The position numbers were made by a program, and so were the translations under genes. The notes under the pieces are model-generated. The model searched no databases. It saw only the letters and a program-made list of their open reading frames with translations, and was not told the DNA's origin. Shown here in pieces: positions 59,454-64,000 of a stretch of 64,000 bases of DNA. Location of the stretch: the NCBI GenBank assembly GCA_031308135.1, contig JAHLJT010000631.1, forward strand, positions 813,501 through 877,500, read 5' to 3'. Each line of letters opens with the position of its first letter. The first letter of the stretch is position 1. This DNA is from Acheta domesticus (taxonomy: Eukaryota; Arthropoda; Insecta; Orthoptera; Gryllidae).

Positions 59454-59572
59454 GTGAGTTTCCCCCCTTCCCTCGGCACTTGCGCCGCTTCCGCGCACTT
59501 TCGCGGTTTCCCTCGGGCGGGGCCCCGGCGCGGCGTGTGTTTATTTTCAGGCGCGTCCACGCTGGTGAGGAG

Positions 59573-60255
59573 AGGCCCATTCACAATGCACACGTAAACA
59601 TAAGCATAACGCATTGACGTGAACTTTAACATAAGCGATAGACTGAAGTATTCTCAATGTCCAACACAAGCGTAAGCAAAGATTTTCTATTTTCTTTCAT
59701 ACTAGTTACTATTTACTAGTTACTATTGGTTGGATGTGAGAATCTATATTTTATATATATGGAAATTTTGTGAAACGTAAAGAGCTGTTGCGCCCCAGTA
59801 CATACGAGCCAAGGCCTACCAGCGGAGTCTCGGCCTTGCGGTCATGAATTGGGTTACGTTAGGTTAGATATTTTAATTTCAATAAACATTAAAACTAATT
59901 GATACTATTATGAATACTACAACAAAACTAAACTACAAAAAGATCGTACTCTGAAAAACAACGCAGAAATCCGTCAAAAATCAGCCAAGCAATTTGGAAC
60001 ACAAGTCTTTTGTTTGATCTATCGACTTTGATCCTATTTCGATACTCGATTTTGAGTTAAACATACTGTGATTGGTTCATTTCTTATTTCTGACATAAGC
60101 ATAAGCACAGAAGCTTGAAGCTTGGTAGCTTTTAAGTTAATGTCTTATGTGTTATGCTTATGCGAAGGCATTGTGAATGAGTCCGCTTGTGGACGTAGTC
60201 CTAACTTTTATGTTAACGCCATGCTTATGTTCATGTTTGCATTGTGAATGGGCCT
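59573..60255. mobile_element. Long-TIR element, 683 bp (AGGCCCATTCACAATGC ends)
   Basis: Left AGGCCCATTCACAATGCACA, then GTAAACATAAGCATAACGC. Right GCATTGTGAATGGGCCT preceded by GCCATGCTTATGTTCATG, the inverted counterpart. A second inner GCATTGTGAATGAGTCCGC lies at 60168-60186. No transposase and no clear target duplication. Confidence 0.75.
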
Positions 60256-60282
60256 TAACGCGCTCTCCGAAGCAGACCAGCC

Positions 60283-61372
60283 GGCTGAGGTGGCTCAGGA
60301 CATCAACTGATGTCATTGCAGGGGTCGAGGTCGTTAGTTCTAACGATGTTAGGTCTAATGAAAGAAGGACTAGTTTTTAAAGTCTAATGTCAGAAGGTCT
60401 ATGAAAACACGTCTAATGAAAATTTGATCTAATTTTAAAAAACGTCTAATAATATTTTGTGTAACTGTCAAAAACGAACTTCGGTCTATCGGTCACGAAT
60501 GTCTAATCTATTCTGCTGTAACAGAAATACGTAACAACATGTAGTTCACATATCATTACGTCAGTATATAATTGTGTGAAATAAAATTACAATAGGAATG
60601 ATGCTCTTTGATTTAGGAAGTACGTAATGTACATAAACTGATACAGATGTTAAAATATTCAGTCTGTAGCTCGAATGCCGAAGGTATAAGTCGATATCAC
60701 CCCGATATTTATAGTTATAGTAATTTGCTACTATTCCAAAATTTTGAAAATTTAATTGACGTTGTTAAAATATAGACTTCTGGTTTTCAGACGTTTCGAT
60801 CTTCGGTGTTTATGCCCATTACACCTTATTAATTGAACCTTCTAATTGTAGACCTCTTTTGGCATTAGACGCTCTGTTGCGTAGACATTATGTCGCATTA
60901 GACCTGGTTCGCTATAGACGTCCTGTTCATTAGACCTGATGAAAATTAGAACTTTTGTCCGTGTACCTGACGACCTGAAACCCACTGCAGTGCCTCTGAC
61001 CGGGAGGTCCTAGGTTCCCCTCTCGACGGCTGCAGGATTTTCCACACTTATCTACGTAGCCTGGTCGAATACAGCCGCTGTCTGGAGGAGAATTCTAGGG
61101 GCCGGCTGCTCTGATCGAAAGTTTTTCGAGGATTCTCCGATCAACACCAGGCGAACGCCAGAGGAGAATCCTAACTAAACGGACAGCGCGCGATCTTTCC
61201 TTCTTCTTCCTTGTTCTATCCTTTTACTTGCACACTAGGTCGGACGGTAGACTTGTAGGTCTGCCCCGGGCCTCGCAATCCAGCGAGGGAAGATCGCAGC
61301 AAGGCCCAACATACACTACACTTACAGGGCTAACGACTTTAGCAGTTATGCGCCCGAATCATTAATCAATCA
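60283..61372 (+). mobile_element. SINE family D, copy 3, interrupted by a foldback element
   Basis: The head GGTGGCTCAGGACATCAACT stops at about 60335. The SINE resumes at about 60993 with CTCTGACCGGGAGGTCCTAG and runs through GGAGGAGAATTCTAGGGGCC to CAGTTATGCGCCCGAATCAT and the AATCAATCAAATG end. Confidence 0.75.
60336..60975. mobile_element. Foldback-like element with degenerate GTCTAAT subterminal repeats
   Basis: The left end carries GTCTAAT at 60353, 60383, 60411, 60444 and 60501, plus near-matches at 60397, 60426 and 60483. The right end carries the inverse ATTAGAC at 60864, 60897 and 60929 plus variants. The core (60520-60840) is AT-rich and includes a short CCGAAGATCGAAACGTC on the minus strand (60790-60806). 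I do not recognise the family. Confidence 0.55.
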
Positions 61373-61464
61373 AATGAACGGAAGCAAACAGAAGCGAGAG
61401 GATCGTTCACGGAGTGCGATTGCTTTCGATGTGACGCTTGGCAAGAAGGGAAGCGACATCTCCA

Positions 61465-61850
61465 ACAATACATCGATGTTTCTAAACATCGATGCTCAAT
61501 ATTAAAACATAGATGTTAATCAAACATTCATCTTAAACCATCGTTGTTTGTCAAAAAATCATCAGGAAAATTAACAAAACTCGTTTCTATAATTGAGAGA
61601 TAAAATAGACTTCTTTATTGACAAAAAACTATATTATCAATTTTGCACTCTTGGTCTCTTTGGTCTGTAGAATATTTCATTTATAGATATCTGAAAGTTA
61701 TTGCAGAATTTTGTCCTGATGGACTTTTTTTCCTGCTTAAAAAATCGAACACAAAACATCGATGTTAAAAACATAGGCTTTAAAATTCGATGTTAACTAC
61801 ATTGATAATTTTATATAATGTTTTTTTAATCATCGTCATGGATGTCGCAT
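61465..61850. repeat. ACATCGATGTT-rich dispersed repeat
   Basis: Variants of ACATCGATGTT/AACATAGATGTT recur at 61470, 61487, 61508, 61756 and 61790. The same motif surrounds the MITE at 50734-50912. Palindromic CATCGATG cores. Family unidentified. Confidence 0.5.
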
Positions 61851-61855
61851 CTCTA

Positions 61856-62470
61856 GGGTAGAGAGGTCCTAGGGTTCGGGTGGCGGCGTTGGAGGATTTT
61901 ACCTACGTAGTTAACTGCGATTTTTCTAACTTGGCCCTCAAAGCCCGTTTCCACGATGGAATATGTGACGGTATTTCGCGACGTTCTCAGTCGAGCCGCC
62001 ATATCGCGTGATCGCGTCCGTACCAAGCAGTGCTTGCGATCATGCGACGTCTGGCGGCAGGACCTAGAAAGACGCGAAATGCCGTGTGATATTCCATCGT
62101 GGCCATAGAGGCTTGAGGAGGAGAGGAGTTAGAAGAATCGCACTATTGTCGAGTTGAACCACTGTTTGGAGGAGAATTTTAGAGGGCAGCTGTTCTGGTT
62201 GGGAGTTTTGAGTAGTGTCTCCGTTCGATACCGGAAGAAACCCGGAGCAGTACCATAACGAATGGGCCACGAACCGTGTGGAATCTTTCGTTCCTTGCCC
62301 CTTCTTGTCTCACACATACACTTACAGGCACTACCCTACAAGACCGCTGTGGGTTTAGAGCCTGTTCCGATTGGATCGATACCCCGCTGAAGGAAATGTG
62401 TAGAGGGAGAAAGAATCACAAGCTCCAGTTTCCCACTGCCTTGTAGAATCACGTTCTTGCGGACACTTAC
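61856..62470 (+). mobile_element. SINE family D, copy 4, interrupted by the palindromic MITE
   Basis: GAGAGGTCCTAGGGTTCGGG at 61861 and GATTTTACCTACGTAG at 61895 continue, after the MITE, with TGTCGAGTTGAACCACTGTT, TGGAGGAGAATTTTAGAGGG and CAGTACCATAACGAATGGGC. The MITE entered after the position of CTACGTAG in the SINE. Confidence 0.75.
61916..62142. mobile_element. Palindromic MITE (TGCGATTTTTCTAAC family), intact copy inside a SINE
   Basis: TGCGATTTTTCTAACTTGG at the left, GGAGTTAGAAGAATCGCA at the right, arms of about 105 bp around GTACCAAGCAGTGCTTGCGA. Same family and length as 3181-3407. Confidence 0.85.
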
Positions 62471-62472
62471 TG

Positions 62473-63140
62473 TCCTAATAACTAGAGACCGAATATTTAT
62501 GTAATTATATTTTTTGTCTTTCTACTTACCGCTCTAAAAATTGTAATCTTGGCGAATCGTCGCTTTTCTAACACAATATCAAACTTTTTCGTTACATATT
62601 TTTAGATATTTAGTACTATGTTACATATTTTGCAATTTCCACGAAATATTCCTTTTATTCTATCAATTTTCTTCAATTTTATTTCGTATTTTTTATGAAA
62701 AGAAGTATTTTCAAAACAGCAATTTTTCCTACATTCTTACTGCGTGTTGTTTACTCCAGGTACGCTACGGGATTACGTGGCTGGATGTTCACACAGTTTG
62801 ATGCTCTTGCTTCAATTAACTCAGTGGCGAGAAGTGTGCCTGAGTGACTGATTTTAGTTTCACCTTCAGATACGAAAAGTATAATGTCACCGCTTTTCGT
62901 GACCTTTAACTTTAATTTCCAAATAATTCTTAAAACGTCTGTATTGTTTTAATTTCTTTAGGAATATTTTTATAAATATAATTTCGTATTATGTAAATAT
63001 TTGTTTTTAATTCATGTATTTTATTATTACATATTATATCCGATTTTACATATTTATAACATATTCTTACTGTTTTCATTACATATCTATGTAAATATTT
63101 GGACGTTTAAGACTACATATTTTCCTGTCTCTGATAATAA
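62473..63140 (+). repeat. Intron segment duplicated from (or to) 58608-59305
   Basis: Homologous to the 3' part of the intron before the transmembrane exon, same orientation, estimated 70-75 percent alike by eye. In both places it ends within ~300 bp of the next Nrt exon. Confidence 0.75.
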
Positions 63141-63410
63141 CTGTGTACAGGTGTGCGAGTAACTACATATTTTCCTGTCTCTGATAATAACTGTGTACAG
63201 GATGTGCGAGTAACTACATATTTTCCTGTCTCTGATAATAACTGTGTACAGGGTGTGCGAGTAACTACTTATTTTCCTGTCTCTGATAATAACTGTGTAC
63301 AGGGTGTGCGAGTAACTACATATTTTCCTGTCTGATAACTGTGTACAGGGTTTGCGAGTAACTACTTATTTTTCTGTCTCTGATAATAACTGTGTACAGG
63401 GTGTGCGAGT
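63100..63410 (+). repeat. Six tandem acceptor-like 50-bp units before the esterase exon
   Basis: The unit ACATATTTTCCTGTCTCTG + ATAATAACTGTGTACAG + G-TGTGCGAGTAACT repeats with ACAG ends at 63150, 63200, 63251, 63302, 63348 and 63399. Each looks like pyrimidine tract, branch-like TAATAAC and AG. The true acceptor is the different GTTGCAG at 63437. A plus-strand ORF reading VRVTTYFPVSDNNCVQG repeatedly is a by-product of the 51-base spacing. Confidence 0.9.
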
Positions 63411-63437
63411 GTGAGTGTGCCTTTGTGTGCGTTGCAG

Positions 63438-63687
63438 GGTGCGTGAGCAGGGCGCGTACGCCTTCCGGGGCATCCCGTACGCGGCGCCGCCGCTGGGCGA
63501 CAGCCGCTGGCGGCCCGCGCGGCCCGTGCAGAGCCTGGACGACTGCTGGAACGGCACGCTGCTGGCCCACAACGCCACGCCCGCCTGCTGGCAGCTGCAG
63601 GCGGACGGCAGCTGGGACGGCGACGAGGACTGCCTCACGCTCGACATCTTCACGCCGCACGTCGGCTACGGCAAGCCCCTGCCCGTG
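63438..63687 (+). CDS. Nrt: Neurotactin exon: start of cholinesterase-like domain
   Basis: This is a 250-base exon that completes the split Gly codon and then reads VREQGAYAFRGIPYAAPPLG. This is the canonical type-B carboxylesterase opening (YAFRGIPYA-x-PP-x-G...RW-x-P). Further on are CWNGTLLAHNATPAC, with two N-glycosylation sequons, and EDCLTLDIFTP, which satisfies the carboxylesterase type-B signature 2. The acceptor is GTTGCAG (63431-63437). The donor is taken as GTCAGT at 63688, which leaves ...GKPLPV in phase 0; it is a non-consensus but acceptable site, and reading on meets a stop near 63748. The catalytic-serine region, which fly neurotactin has lost, lies outside the window, so activity cannot be judged here. 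Confidence 0.92.
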
Positions 63688-63847
63688 GTCAGTGTTGCGC
63701 GCGCGCGCGGCGTGGCAAGGCGATGTGCTGTTAATGGCACAGGCATTTAAAAAATAAAAGTCTAACCCTAAGACTTGTCTCCTCTTTCATAGAATAGAAA
63801 GTGTACTGAAGGGAGACTAGATGGCGTTTCCATTGATCTTCTAGAGG
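63688..63847 (+). other. Nrt: Start of the next Nrt intron
   Basis: From donor GTCAGT. A GCGCGCGCGC run follows at 63698-63708. The esterase frame ends at a stop near 63748. Confidence 0.7.
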
Positions 63848-64000
63848 CGCTGAATCCGAATCTGGAGTGAGAATTGCGTCACCACCCTCCAGTTTTTTAA
63901 TCGCAAAAGCCTACCGTCAAATTTACAAACTACAATTTCACTGTGATTTAAAAAACTGGAGGTAGTGGCGCAATTCTATATCTTCAGATTCGGATTCAGC
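63848..64000. mobile_element. MITE with GCTGAATCCGAATCTG ends, at the window edge
   Basis: Left GCGCTGAATCCGAATCTGGA and CACCCTCCAGTTTTTTAA. Right TTAAAAAACTGGAGGTAG and CAGATTCGGATTCAGC, the reverse complement. Arms of about 54 bp around an AT-rich centre. The right flank is outside the window, so target duplication cannot be checked. Confidence 0.75.

Larger units (their letters stand above)
59454..63437 (+). other. Nrt: Nrt intron (about 4.0 kb), densely packed with nested mobile elements
   Basis: Contains a foldback MITE (59573-60255), two copies of SINE family D each split by another insertion (60283-61372 and 61856-62470), an ACATCGATG-rich repeat (61465-61850), the duplicated intron segment (62473-63140) and a tandem acceptor-like array (63100-63410). 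Confidence 0.8.
3568..63687 (+). other. Nrt: Neurotactin gene (partial, six visible exons)
   Basis: Six exons spread over 60 kb join into one open frame of 933 bases (311 codons). Exon borders carry AG acceptors and GT donors, and the phases agree (0/0, 0/0, 0/0, 0/1, 1/2, 2/0). Neurotactin is a type II membrane glycoprotein of insect neurons and epithelia. It mediates heterophilic adhesion through an extracellular cholinesterase-like domain, with Amalgam as the known ligand in flies. The order seen here is the neurotactin order: charged cytoplasmic region, a GLASMETLDD block, one membrane span, then an esterase-like domain. The short GLASMETLDD match to fly neurotactin is the most specific evidence. 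The start codon and first exon are not visible, and most of the esterase domain lies beyond base 64000. The closest alternatives, other cholinesterase-like adhesion proteins (neuroligin, gliotactin, glutactin), do not have a cytoplasmic N terminus ahead of the span. Confidence 0.93.

Noticed and set aside
63153..63335. A plus-strand ORF with a repeated 17-residue peptide
   Set aside because: It follows from the 51-base tandem unit in the intron and includes spliced-out sequence.
63100..63410. A CRISPR-like regular array
   Set aside because: The units are contiguous tandem repeats without unique spacers, in an insect intron; not a CRISPR array.

Overview
The window is eukaryotic nuclear DNA, most likely from an insect with a large, repeat-rich genome. 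A hemimetabolous (polyneopteran) insect is my best guess, but that rests on general character only: GC-rich exons in AT-rich introns tens of kb long, several tRNA-derived SINE families, and hAT-, mariner- and Penelope-like debris.

One protein-coding gene can be supported: the insect neurotactin gene (Nrt), read left to right and open at both ends. Six exons were recognised, at 3568-3732, about 6313-6498, 52791-52898, 57745-57835, 59321-59453 and 63438-63687. Together they give about 311 codons in one continuous frame with matching splice phases. In order they encode an acidic/basic cytoplasmic region, a basic juxtamembrane stretch, one membrane span (type II topology) and the first part of the extracellular cholinesterase-like domain, including the carboxylesterase signature around EDCLTLDIFTP. 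The N-terminal exon or exons and the rest of the esterase-like domain lie outside the window. The intron between exons 2 and 3 of the visible set is about 46 kb and fills most of the sequence.

Apart from the exons, the window is mostly mobile-element debris. There are three tRNA-derived SINE families plus a possible fourth, and two hAT-like elements with perfect 8-bp target duplications. There is also a TA-flanked MITE, several other long-TIR or foldback elements, a LINE 3' coding remnant, a Tc1/mariner-like transposase remnant, and several tandem or direct duplications. Two GC-rich minisatellites are present (a 10-bp unit at 26321-26567 and a 143-bp unit at 50964-51705). One scaffold gap of exactly 1000 N lies at 12464-13463.

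The most unusual structures are two short retro-insertions at 13801-14083 and 47471-47696. Each is a perfect palindrome (arms 111 and 95 bp) followed by a short related tail, and each is flanked by a perfect target duplication (12 and 13 bp). Each arm holds a compact hammerhead-ribozyme-like motif with a covarying stem II, as is known from Penelope-like retroelements. A second notable structure lies just upstream of the esterase exon: six tandem copies of a ~50-bp unit, each ending like a 3' splice site, whose use would give a stop codon or frameshift.
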